This document shows, piece after piece, positions 47,083 to 58,061 of a stretch of 64,000 nt of DNA. This stretch comes from Macrobrachium rosenbergii (taxonomy: Eukaryota; Arthropoda; Malacostraca; Decapoda; Palaemonidae). A program made the translations under genes and the position numbers. The stretch spans positions 34,701,125 through 34,765,124 of the forward strand of contig NC_089783.1 in NCBI RefSeq assembly GCF_040412425.1, written 5' to 3'. Each line of letters opens with the position of its first letter. Position 1 is the first letter of the stretch. The notes beneath the pieces were generated by a model. It did no database searches, was not told where the DNA came from, and worked only from the letters and a program-made list of their open reading frames with translations.

Positions 47083-47335
47083 ATTATTTTGTGGCTGAAA
47101 ATTGTGTGTAAGATACATTACCTTCATTCTTACTTGAAACAATATTTTCGGCTTAGGTAATAGAATAATTCTATTATTTTGTGGCTGAAAATTGTGTGTA
47201 AGATACTTTGCCTTCATTCTTTCTTGAAACAATATTTTCGGCTTAGGTAATACAGTATAGTAATTATTTTGCGACTGAAAATTGTATGTAAGATACATTG
47301 CCTTCATTCTTTCTTGAAACAGTAATTTGGGTAAC
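47083..47335. repeat. 90-bp tandem repeat, three units
   Basis: ATTATTTTGTGGCTGAAAAT (and close variants) recurs at about 47083, 47173 and 47263, exactly 90 bp apart, each followed by AAGATAC, CTTCATTCTT and TTGAAACA. Confidence 0.9.
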
Positions 47336-48720
47336 ATAGTAAGATAGTCCTTTAAGGAATCAGTGTATCCGTCAAAGGGTTACTGAGATGAAATTCCACT
47401 AGAAGTAGATAAAATCAGTGTAAACAAAGTCTATTTGGTTGTAAATCTATTCCTAGTTTTCATGGAACATACTTTAAAGTTAAGCGCATTTTTCTGACCA
47501 AAGAAAATATTTGGTTTCTATGTATTAATTTGGAGGGAACAAATTGTTTGGTTTATGCTTTTTAGGTTTGATCTCCACCTCAGAGAAATTTTGGGCATTT
47601 TTGTATGCAAATTTATTCTTTTCCTTATGTTGTTAGGGCATTTGAACTGTGAAGCGCAAAGATGTTTGTTATGTATTGAATTCAGTGCAGGTGTAGTATT
47701 TCAGTGAAATGAGCAACGTATATAAATGTTCCTTTTTATATTCTTCCTCCTATGTGATATTTTTTTTATTGTACAAAGTCTCTAGAAAGCCAAGGAAAGG
47801 AGTACCCCATGCTGTTGAACTTCAACAATATTATGGTCATTTTCATTGTATTCTTGTCACCCAATTATAAATTGAGAAAATCTTTTATTGAAAGTATGAG
47901 TCGTCTGGAGAGAATAAAATTCGTATTGGGAGTGTTTAGAAGGTTCTGCTCATAAGAAGGAACTAAAGTCATATTGAGACAACTGTATTTGTGAAATCTT
48001 TGTTAAAATGCTAATCAGATTCATAATTTTATTGTTCAACAAGGTCATACAGATGTTTATAAGTTTTATTTTTAGTGTTTATCATGTGAGAAATGCTTCT
48101 AAAGTAGGGAAACTCAAAACATTGGCGTTCCCTACTTTGCCTTGTGTTTACTTTCATTAGGCAAGATATGCACGTAGATTAATTTGGAGACAGGAATACA
48201 TGGATTAGCCTGAATAAATAATATTGCAGAAATTTCATGTGAGTTACTGAAAACATACCTTGCCTTCTCTCTGTAGGTGGTTTAAATCCTTTTTTCTTTA
48301 CATAACTTAAAATTAATGTACGTGGCATCTCTTTAGCTAAAAGGTTTATGTATGTTTCTCTGATATTTTGTAACATGATTAGAGATTTATTAATATATAT
48401 GCATGGCATTGGTTTGTTATTATGTTCGTATAATGAATTATTTTAGAAATTGATTTTTTGTCATACTTTATTTTGTATCAAGGTATAAGTGTCGTAAAGG
48501 AATTTTTCCATTTTATAATCAGTATCCTAATTATATTTCATTCGCTAATGTTAGTATGTATTGTGCAATATTCACCGAAAGATGAACCTGTTTACCAAAG
48601 GAGGAGCATGTATGAAAAGCAACATGTATACCATTCCCCTAAATGATGCATGTTGATGTTTTATTATCGCTGGCTGAATTAATTTTCATGTATCATTCTG
48701 TATGTATACACTTACACATA
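47336..48720. other. No gene seen
   Basis: AT-rich 3' flank. No coding, RNA or clear transposon signal. Confidence 0.5.
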
Positions 48721-49656
48721 CAGCCCTCACCTATAATGTGCGTGTTCATATAGTGTGCGAATCACTTGGTCCGTAAACTCTACCCCTCCTTTGTTTTACA
48801 TCCCTTGGATCATATGGCATGATATGATGTCAAAATGGTGAGCCTGAAAAGTGGTCAGGAGGCCAAATGTGGCACTATTCTGAGGCTTACCCGTTGAGCA
48901 TGACAGCTCCCCATCTACTGAGGGAGTGTTTGGTAAGATCATCAAGGGAAGAGAGAGGTGTGTGATGTCATGGCATAGGGACATCAATGTGTTAAACTGC
49001 CCACCTGCTGCTGCGCAGCGCAGGGATGGTGTTGCTTTGGAGAGATACTCAGTGATGCTACTTCAGGTGTCGTGAGAGAAAGAATTTTATTCATTTTATG
49101 CCTGTTTCTTTGTATCCCAGAGCTACTTCATGCCTAAGTTGACTCCCTCAACATGTCAGAAAAAATCTATCAGCCATACAGTAAAGTTGGAGGTTATTAA
49201 GAAGAAGGAAGGGAAAGGGAACACTTTTTGGACGTGAGATTGGGCTGGCAGAGTCAGCAGTGAGGAAGATATGGAAGAACAGGGATGCCATTAAGAAAGC
49301 TGTGAAGGTGTACAGAGTGTTTTAACACTTGATGGCTGAAGCAGAGTTAGGCTCCTTTCACACTATGCGTTTTTAATCCGCTGCCGCAAGCGGTGTGGAT
49401 CCGCCTTTATCAGTCGACTGATAGATTATATGAAGCCTTTCACACTAGAGCGGAGCGGATTTTTCGCCGGAGCGGCACCACCTTGCATGAGCGGTGCCCC
49501 ACTGGCTTTGCGCGGATCAGTTCCGCAGGCGGTGACAGTTGGCTATCATGTTCAATACGATTCTTCACACCATGCGATTTTTTTCCGCCTCTTGTGCGGC
49601 GAGCAGTAGTAGACCACACAGTGCTTCTCGTGGACTTGAATAATAAAAGCACAGAC

Positions 49657-49875
49657 ATGGAACAAAATATTGATATTGAATTACTTATTTCATTAGTAGA
49701 AATGAAACCAGTATTATGGGGCAAAAGCCTAGAAGAATACAAATGTCGGAGTTCTGTTGCATCAGCTTGGAAAGAAGTTTGCTGTGGATTAAGGGAGGAT
49801 TTTGAGAGTCTGGACAATAAAGAAAAGAATGAAATTCATTTAATTTCTCACATTTGTATTTTAGAATATTGCTGA
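49657..49875 (+). CDS. MADF-domain protein of Harbinger element (short)
   Basis: Starts MEQNIDIELLISLVEMKPVL and continues WGKSLEEYKCRSSVASAWKE and FESLDNKEKNEI, a good match to the MADF (Myb/SANT-like) DNA-binding fold: an N-terminal LI..V...P.LW, a Y..R....AW..V, and a KEKNE end. 72 residues to a TGA at 49873. Harbinger elements usually encode such a partner for their transposase. Full partners are longer (often over 150 residues), so this one is truncated by the internal deletion. The frame is open upstream to 49393 but that part is in the terminal repeat and looks non-coding. Whether it is expressed is unknown. Confidence 0.6.
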   Translation: MEQNIDIELLISLVEMKPVLWGKSLEEYKCRSSVASAWKEVCCGLREDFESLDNKEKNEIHLISHICILEYC

Positions 49876-50366
49876 TGCAGCCTGTACATTTGTATGATAT
49901 TCAAATTCATCCAGTCCAGTTATTGTTAATGCATTTTCAAAATTAATTCCATCACGTTCTCTTACAAAATTGTGAAGCACACAGCATGCGTGAACAACAT
50001 TTATAGCAAGATGGAGAGACATTGAGAGGGCGCATACTCAGCAGATCTTCTCCCTCTACTTAAGCGGTAATTGAGGATTCTTTTTTTCACACTTAACTGT
50101 TTTCCTTCATACGGGTACATAAGGTTTGCATGCAGACCAAACGCTTCATCACCTAAAAGAACATGAGGAAAATATGGTTCACGAGAACCGGGCAGGGGTT
50201 TTGGATGGGGCAAAGGAAAAAGATTTTGATCTATACATTTCCAAAAAGATGTATTTTTGAAAATGGTTGAATCACAATCTTTCCCATACGGTGACTGCGG
50301 TATTGGCGGTTTTTGTCCGCTATTCCTGCGGTGCGGAGACTGCCTCGTGTGGAAAAAAAAACGCAT
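49861..50366 (-). pseudogene. Harbinger transposase C-terminal remnant
   Basis: The minus strand encodes VLLGDEAFGLHANLMYPY and ILNYRLSRGRR, the conserved GDxAF and NxRLSRaRR blocks of Harbinger transposases, then in another frame VVHACCVLHNFVRERDG, the family's ACxxLHNF tail. The end is NVQAASAIF and a stop at 49861-49863. The catalytic domain before GDEAF is replaced by terminal-repeat sequence, and the stretch between RLSR and ACCVLHN is shortened. Non-functional. Confidence 0.82.
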
Positions 50367-52415
50367 AGTGTGAAAGAGGCCTTAGCAACCCCACTATGAT
50401 TTAGATGGAGTGCTATCTCGCAATCTTTATAGGGAGGAAGACGATGGAGGGGTGTTATCCCTGATGTCTGCGTACATAGGGGAGCAGGCCTTGGCTTTTT
50501 TTTATAAGGCAACACAGTGGAAGCTCAGGATACGGAAGGAATTTATGGCCTCCGTTGCTTGCTGATTCATTTCCTCAAAAGGAAGGAGCCACGACACATC
50601 AAACTTGCTGGGGAACGAGGGTCAGCTGATGAGGTTGTAGCAAAGGACTATCCCGTCATTGTAGTTATGATCCTTGCCAGGTTTATGAAGCAGGTGAAAC
50701 CACCCTTTATTATAAGGCCATGACAACTTTGACATAGTATACATAAAAGTAAGATTCAGAAACAAGCCAGAGGAAGGAAGGTAGACAAGAGCAAGTTGAC
50801 CATCGTTTACCGTCAACATATCTGGGTTGTACAAGATGTAGCCTGTCATCTTTCATACATCTGTCCATGTGGGGTATTAAATAACCTTCATAACATGGAT
50901 GACAATGGTGTCTATTACTACAGGACTGTAAATCGCTGGATGACCAGCAGCATTTTTTTTTTTACTGAAAACACAATGCATTCTGGCTGCCAAGGCCAAG
51001 TGTCACGAGCTTGGTATTGCTTGTTACGAAGTTCCTGCCAACTCGCACCACTTCCCTTGTACAGCTATTGTTGGATCAGGAACTCATCACGACCATGAAA
51101 CAGTTTTACTATAAGCAGTTTTCTGACTATCTGTGTCAGAAGACTGATGGTCATGAGGAATTGTTGGCCTTTCAGGAAGAGGAAGATGGCGATGACATTG
51201 ATGAAGGGCAGCATTCACCACCCACACCATCTCCAGCAATTGCACCTCCACCTTCAGCTCCAGAAATGTTGGTTATGAAAATTTGGCATAATTTTGACAA
51301 ATACCATGGATTTCCTGCTGTCAGCTACTTGTGCCTCATATCTTCTTCCCTGCAGCATCCCTCAGCCATTCTGTCACTAGGAGAGGCAGAGACAGCAACA
51401 GTGCAGACATCACAAGGTATCCTAGGGATAGAGAACCTACAGTTTCAATAAGTTCAAAAAAACACACTGCAGTGATACAAGAAATTCTTACATTGTGTGA
51501 ACAAAAAGCTGTTGCTCAAGTAGAACCAGATGAAAATAAAGATGACCAGAAAGACGGACAAGGAATGGAGAGAGATAACGTATCTATGCTAAACATCAGC
51601 CACATCTTGTGTGCAGTTGATTGATAATCAAAGAAGTTGAAGCACAATCAAATAAGCAAAGAGCAAAAGTGCTGTTTGCATTTGATAAGTCTTCTGCTTT
51701 TAAAATGAGAAACCTACAAAGAAATAAACAGAAGACAGCAGACACTCATCACTTATTACAGGACAATCCAGACATTCAAGAAAGTGATGAGGAAAGTATA
51801 CCTTGGAATGAAGATACCCTTTCATAAGTGGTGTCTGTCGACCATGTTGGTATGTTGAATGGTGTGGAAGGGGAGGGAAGTGGAGTAATGGAGGCAACTC
51901 AGTAGCTACTCTTTTTATCTTCTGAATCCCATACTGTATTGTGTCTTAGGATAGACTAGATTAAAGGTAAATAGCCATATTCTCAATGTTTTCCCTCTTT
52001 TGTGTACATAATTATTTTGTGTCTATTTTGGCTATAAGGGGACTGAAAATTCAAGATTGGTGATGGGTGTTGTCCATTAGTGATTTTCTCCATAAATTTT
52101 TGTATTCCTGTTGAGCAAATTCACAGTGTGTGAGTACATCTTTTGCGCTTGTAGGCGCGTACTGCGGGTGAGGACTGTATACTGTATGTATATACAGTAC
52201 ATATATACACAATAAGAAAGATGTTCATTTCTGGGGACCACTGATATATTTATTTTCTAGCTGTAAAACAATACCTGTTATAACATTTTCATTATTTTGT
52301 AATTTTAAATATTTTTGTGAGATTCTTTTTGTTCTGTAATGAATTTTAGTCCTACAAGAAATGATGTATAGATTTAAGGATGGTACAGTAATATGGTATG
52401 GGGTACAAGCTTCTA

Positions 52416-52659
52416 CAGCTAGTCCCTGGTTTATGGTGGTCTCAGTTTACGGCATTCCAACTTTACAGTGCTTGGCTCACGGTGTTGTTAACCTGATTTT
52501 ATGGTGGCTTAAGGGATTTTACAGTGCCGTACCCGGTTTTATGGGCGCCGTAAGTGCCATTTATTCCCATTATTATTATGATATTCTGGTTTACAGCATT
52601 TTTCAGGTCACTGTGTGCCGCCAGGAACGGAACCCCCACCATAAACCAGGGACTGCCTG
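52416..52659. mobile_element. Tigger-type MITE, 244 bp
   Basis: Ends CAGCTAGTCCCTGGTTTATG and (reverse complement) CAGGCAGTCCCTGGTTTATG, flanked by TA at 52414-52415 and 52660-52661. Related in its first bases to 16678 and 21903, but the interior (TTTATGGTGG and TTTACGGC words) differs. Confidence 0.86.
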
Positions 52660-52777
52660 TATTTAAAAGAAGTGTAGTTGCTAGAAGTGACCAGTGAGGG
52701 TGTAAAAGGAATCCTAATTGTTCAGCTAAATGGATGCAAAGGGGACCAAGAAGTTGTAGGAAGTTAAAAATGTTTGT

Positions 52778-55700
52778 TCCTTCTAGAATACAAAACATTG
52801 CCTTTTGTATATGAGAATCTTTCAGTGAGAGCTGAAAACTGGGCAAAACTTTGTAAACAAGGTTGTTAACAGGTGGAGAGATATGGGGTGAGTAGGGGAG
52901 TATCCTTCACTCACCAACATCACACACACTCTTCTTTCATTCACGATAGAGAGCAGATGTCTGTGCTTCCCTTTGCTGTCCTGACTGCTGGTTGAGAACT
53001 TCGATTTTGGATATGAGTATTTGCTCATTGCCATTCTCTTTTGGTTGATTATATGTATCGTAGCTTATTGCATTTTATTCGTACAGAAGAAAACCTTAAT
53101 TACCGAGACATGACCCCCCTTCATTGGTGGTTATGTCAGTGGTGATAACTTTACTTCTGTTAATATGGTTTTAAGGGCTCTTCCTGTTATAGACTTCTTG
53201 CTAAAAAGTTGTCTGCAATTTGCCAGGAATGTAGCAGCTCCTAATGAAGAGTTCATCAGCAGCTATGTCGTTCTTTGATTTAAATACTAATGATATTGAC
53301 TTTTCTGGTCTGTAAAATTCGTCATTATGGAAGTTCCTGCAGAAGTTTAGTCTACCAAGGATTAGGTGGTCCTTCTATTGTGACCATCCTAATTTAACCT
53401 GGAAGAGGAAAGAGGCCTTCATGATCTCATGAGGTAGCTACTGATGGTCTTGGCTTTATTGACTGCTTCATTGGAAAAGGGGTTTCTGGTTGCAACAGTC
53501 TTTCCTGGAAAGATTCCTCTGATGGGTTTGACTTAGTCTTCAGTTCCTGATTTGACCAGCCTTGTGGTGCAAAGGGAGCAAGGACAGCAGAGGGAAGAGT
53601 AGGAGAGTGGTTATTGCTCTTCTATTTCATCTTCGTCTTCTACTTCGTTGTTTACCTCCACCTCAGCCCTGCTTTCTTTCCCCACACTGGCTAGCATCAA
53701 GGAAGGGGAAGTCTAGTCCTTGTGTAAGAAGTCTTGGTAAGCTTCTTCCATGTGCTCTTCCCCTTGGGGGAGGGTGGGGTTACCTGGTCACTGGCGATGA
53801 TCAGCTTCCCCCTGGTAGAGTTTGACATCACGGTCTCAGCCCATTTAGACTAGACATCTGCTCCTGTCTCATCTCCCAGCGAATTCTCAGGCTCTCCTTG
53901 AGCCCAGGGCATTCGGCTTGTTCACCTGGTGCACAAGTTGTCCCCCTCTCACTGTGACTCTTCGAGTCGCACAGATTTTGTGTGACCTGTTGAGTGAAGA
54001 GTTTTTGTGGGCTGTTTGCTAGTCACGTACCTGGTATGCAGATTGGGTTTACCACTGGCAGCAGGGTATTTTGCTCCCTTGGTCCATCCATGGTTGGGCA
54101 TTTGTGGTTGACAGGTGATCACAGTGATCCTCACTACTAATCCTCTGGGTTGCACAGAGGGGAGTTTGCATGACCTGCTTGGAGTGGGATTCATGTAGCC
54201 CGGTTTTTAGTCTTGTAACCAGTCTACAAATTGGTTTTGCACTTGCAGCAGGGAAGGTTCTTCTTTCTAGCCTCCTGTGGGGGAGGTTTGTAGGGTGGAC
54301 CCGCATTATTTCAATGCTTGAGATTCTCATTCTCTCCAGAGCATGCGCAGTCCAACAATCCTTCTGCAGGGAGAGCTCTTTGAACTCTTCTGTCATTGTG
54401 GGCACAGCTAGCTGTGCAGTGGGTAGTAGGTTGGGAGTTGTGGTGTTGGGGCTTGTTTCTCTCATTCTTTCTTGATTTTTACTGAGTCTTGGCAGTGACT
54501 TCACATGGGCTTCTAAGGATTGAGTGGGACAGGCAGTCCAATTTTCCATTTTTCTTGCAGACTGCACTGGGGCAGCAATAATCAGGGTATATTTTGCTTG
54601 TAGTGGACAAAATATCCTAGGGAGTTTTGTTCTGGCCCTCAGTCTCATTTTCAGAGTTGCCCTTCGGGTATACATACTCCAGAGGTACTTCTTTGATATG
54701 TTTGATCTATGGGGTGGGAAGTGCTTTCATTTCCAGTGGATTGTGCAAACTTCTTCCCTGCAACTTTCTTGCCATAGGAAGAGGTAGAGTGATTCCTTTG
54801 GAGTAGGTGATTGGAGTCAAAAGGTAGGATTCTCCTTCCTAGTACTCTTAAGTGTCATTCTACTGGGTGGACTAGGTTCTCTGTAAGAAAGAGAAATATA
54901 AATCTTTCTCTTGTTTTTCTTTCACTCCTCTTCTCAAAACAAGAATCACTTTCGAGTAGCCTCTTGCTCCAGATTGTTCGTTGTTGGGTGGAAATGAAGC
55001 CCATCATTCTCCCTTGAGTAAAATTGAGAGATACTCTTTTTACTGTTTCCTTCTGGTGGTGCCAGTTTGGAGTCGAGGGGAAGAAGGGGGCTGGGGATTC
55101 ACTGAGAGTGGCTATTCATCTCCACTGGCTCGATCAAGGGTAAACTTTCTTGCTTGTAGTGGCGGATGCAGGGAGCAGAAGTGCTTTCTTAGCAGTTCTT
55201 CAGAACAGCAGGAGGGTTATGCTTTAGGACTTTGTCCTTCCTTCCTTTATTCACCAAACAAGTTTTGTTTTCTTTCTCCAGATTCACGTGTGTCTGTCTT
55301 GTCAATGGGGGCGAGAGCTATTTTAGAAGAAAGCACCATTAGAAATCATAAAACATTGGTTCCCAAGCCAAATGGCCAAGTCCCCATGTTAAGGAACATG
55401 ACGAGGGAATCAGAGACCATTGTATGAGATCTCCCCCTTTCAGGTTTGTTACAAACACATTTTTACTAGTCTTGTTGATGGGTATGGATGTTGTACCCCA
55501 TCATAGAGAGAGGGAACTTCTTACTTTCGTGAAACTGGAGTACAAGTACTGTTGAGAGTACCTTTCTTCCTAACTCTCAGAAGCACTTTTACTTTACTTG
55601 AGGTTGAATTGTCCACCAGAGTATGGTGCTGTGTTGGGGCTGGAATATTATGTACTTTCCATCTTCAGTTCGGCTTGGGCTCTTTTAAGAGCACAGTAGT

Positions 55701-56750
55701 TGCTTATTACCTTAACCGTAAGTTACAGAGTTATAATGCCTGTAAGGATGTGAATACTTAAGGTCTTGATGAGTTTCTCACATTTTTGTCACAGGTGGAA
55801 GATATGATCAGTTAAGTGAAGTCCAACCTCGTCCCCAAGCAGCAGGTAAGGTACCTGAGCTTACTGACACTCAGCAGTGGAAAATGCACTTTAGATGGCC
55901 TCTCATGTTGATGGGCTTAGGTAGGTAATGCTGTGGTTCCTGTCCTGTCAGGAACAGCTTTCTGTCTTGGCGGGTGGTCCTAGGTCTTCTGTCACTATGA
56001 GGTATCTAGTTTCACTTGTATGAATACGCTGATTTCCATAAGTCTCATACAGCACTGAAGTACTGATTCAGAGACTTCTTACTGCTTCTGTTTTTGAAAG
56101 TGAGAGTTAAGGGACACTTACGCTTTCTTTGGCACAAGAAGCCTTGGTAAGGTTTACCATATTCTCCGCCTTTAGTATCCCTTTAGTTTTAGAAGCATCT
56201 GAGGAGGAGGGGGCACTCACCTGGTATGAGTTTTGCCACAGATGTGTGCCTTGAAATCAAGGCATTAGTTTGTCCTTCACTGTTTGATTGAACTTTTTAG
56301 GTTTCCCAGTAATGAGGGGGTCCCTGCTCATTCTACCAAAGGGATGTCGCTCACAAATCACGAACACTTTTTCTTGGGGGCACATGACTGGTAGCCAACA
56401 TATTGTGTGGTCACCCAAGCTCTATTTTGGACAAGGTTAGTACCTTGACTGATGTACTTAAGCCAGGTGTAAGTCAGGAGGTGGAAGTGGAAAGACTGGA
56501 TTCCATTCCATAAATATTCAATCTTTGAGACCAGCATGTGGGCTGAAGTCCCACCTCAGCTACCCTGCTCAGTCTCTGCAGCTAAAGGCAAAGTGAGTGC
56601 GATGGTTGGTGAGTAAGGGATACTCCCCACTCACCTGCTATCTCCACTCGTTAACCACGTTATCAAGCTTCAACCAGTTCCCAGCTTGTGTTGAGAGATA
56701 CTTCTATATAAAAGGTGATGGTCTGTATACCAGAGAAAAATAAAAATTGT
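52778..56750 (+). mobile_element. DIRS-like element (lineage 2), 4 kb, decayed
   Basis: The left end (52778-52930) and right end (56600-56750) are inverted repeats: GAGCTGAAAACTGG, GTTAACAGGTGGAGA and GGGGAGTATCC at the left have complements at the right (GGGATACTCCCCACTCACCT, CTCCACTCGTTAAC, CAGTTCCCAGCTTG). Interior regions match the copy at 58062 in order. A decayed DIRS-type RT is readable at about 55320-55700. At 53940-54260 a roughly 200-bp unit is duplicated in tandem (GTTGCACAGAGGGGAG with TGCATGACCTGCTTGGAGTG), possibly the Cys-rich gag block. Confidence 0.68.
55320..55700 (+). pseudogene. DIRS-like reverse transcriptase remnant
   Basis: Across several frames: NHKTLVPKPNGQVP (…LVPKTTGGWRP… block), ERGNFLLS, and SQKHFYFT..IVHQSMVLC, corresponding to the S(R/Q)K.L.F....Q(F)..LCFG block of DIRS RT. 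No YxDD could be found. Heavily frameshifted. Confidence 0.45.
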
Positions 56751-58061
56751 TATTCCAAATTTGTTATATTTTCTCTGGATTTTTAAATCTGAAATTTAAC
56801 AAAGTTTAAAAAGGCTTTGTTATAAAGGTGTTTGACAGATTTTCAACAAATGGAAATTTGTATTTTATAAATCTGTGATTGTTTTTATTGCAAAAATTTC
56901 AGGAGGGACTTGGTAAATTTTGTACTTGTGATCAGAATATGAGACTGATATAGAGCCTAATTACTTTTTATTTTAATTGTTTTAAAGACAATGGAAATAA
57001 TATTACTTTATTTTATTGAATGATACATTGTATATTTGTGTGTGTTTGGCAGTATTTATGGAGATGGTATTTTATGACCTGACAAATAATTTATAATTTC
57101 TTCAATAAACTGGCTGAGCCTGTCATATGCTAATGTGTTATTAAAGCTGAAATATAGCTAGCATGTGTAGTTTTAGTTGATTCCCTGCTTGCTGATTTTG
57201 TTTTGAGAAATGCATTAGTTGAAATAAAAAAAAAGGCTATGAAATGTTCCTTTTTAGATTTTGCTTGTCTGTTGCTTTCATGGAGTTTTAATTTTCATGT
57301 AGTTTTGTGTGCCACAGTTTGGCAATGGCTTATGTTTATGTAGACTACATTTAAGCCAGTAAACTTTGCTTCTTGCTGATAATGACATTTACAAAAAGAC
57401 TTTTGCAGTGCATGCAGTTTTTGTTTGGTCTTGTGAGAGTTTTAGATAAATTAGCATAGTGTTTTGGCTAAACTATGTAATAATAATGCAGTTTTTTCAT
57501 TGTAGCGTATCCATTCCAGATTTTCCTAAGTTATTTTTATTGTTGTATTCAACTTGTCTGTGAAAGCAGTTGCATGAAGAAAATTATAACAGATAGCAGG
57601 ATTAAATTATAATGCTTTTGTATTATTAAAGAAAGTATTAAATGAATCTATAGCAAAAGTTGAATAGCCAGACTTATTCATTAGGCAAAGCGATAATACT
57701 TCACAGATGAAAATTTATGGTTTTAATAAAATTTTAAATGAAAAGATAGCTTTGGGCCTTGACAAACTTTTATATGTTGACACTGTAATTCAGATTTATT
57801 TTAAATTCTTCAGTTTTGTATACGTTATACTTGCCTTTCCTAAAGTATTATATATTGACAGAAATTGCATGCACCTTTGGCTCTATGATATACAACATTT
57901 ACAATACCAGAGATGTACAATGGTGCTCAAGATGGTGCAACCCTTTTGTTAAAGTTCACTACAGTACTAGAATAATAATAACAATACCCTTCTGATGGAG
58001 AATAACTGACCTTCAGATATGAACCAGATAATTTGTAGTAAAATGTACGGTATTGTTCTTA
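56751..58061. other. No gene seen
   Basis: AT-rich spacer between two DIRS-like copies. No coding signal or repeat recognised. Confidence 0.5.

Larger units (their letters stand above)
49350..50381. mobile_element. PIF/Harbinger deletion derivative, 1.03 kb
   Basis: Terminal inverted repeats GGCTCCTTTCACACTATGCG and (reverse complement) GGCCTCTTTCACACTATGCG, with the 3-bp duplication TTA at 49347-49349 and 50382-50384. That size and sequence are typical of Harbinger. It carries a MADF-domain reading frame on the plus strand and the tail of a Harbinger transposase on the minus strand, converging. The transposase front and middle are missing. Confidence 0.92.
49136..51830 (+). pseudogene. Tigger/Jerky-type transposase, interrupted and deleted
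   Basis: The N-terminal CENP-B-like helix-turn-helix is split in frames: VKLEVIKKKEGKGN, then GLAESAVRKIWKNRDAIKKA, ending where the Harbinger starts. After it come WKLRIRKEFMASVAC, KLAGERGSADEVVAKDYP (second DNA-binding half), and a C-terminal DDE part CHELGIACYEVPANSHHF and FLPTRTTSLVQLLLDQELIT, the last matching the PPNTTSLIQPxDQGVI block with the catalytic Asp in DQ. The region holding the first catalytic residues (DET block) is deleted or unrecognisable near 50690-50990. Many frameshifts. The open stretch 51331-51827 is acidic C-terminal sequence. Confidence 0.7.
48721..52177 (+). mobile_element. Tigger/Jerky-type DNA transposon carrying a nested Harbinger
   Basis: Terminal repeats CAGCCCTCACCTATAATG and (reverse complement) CAGTCCTCACCCGCAGTA, flanked by TA at 48719-48720 and 52178-52179. 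Contains a decayed CENP-B/DDE-type transposase on the plus strand, interrupted at 49347-50384 by a Harbinger element with its own target duplication. Without the nested part it is about 2.4 kb. Confidence 0.82.

Noticed and set aside
54049..54675. 208-codon minus-strand frame
   Set aside because: It lies across the tandem duplication of a DIRS-like element whose recognisable RT is on the plus strand. No domain was recognised, and the sibling copy at 59 kb does not keep it open.
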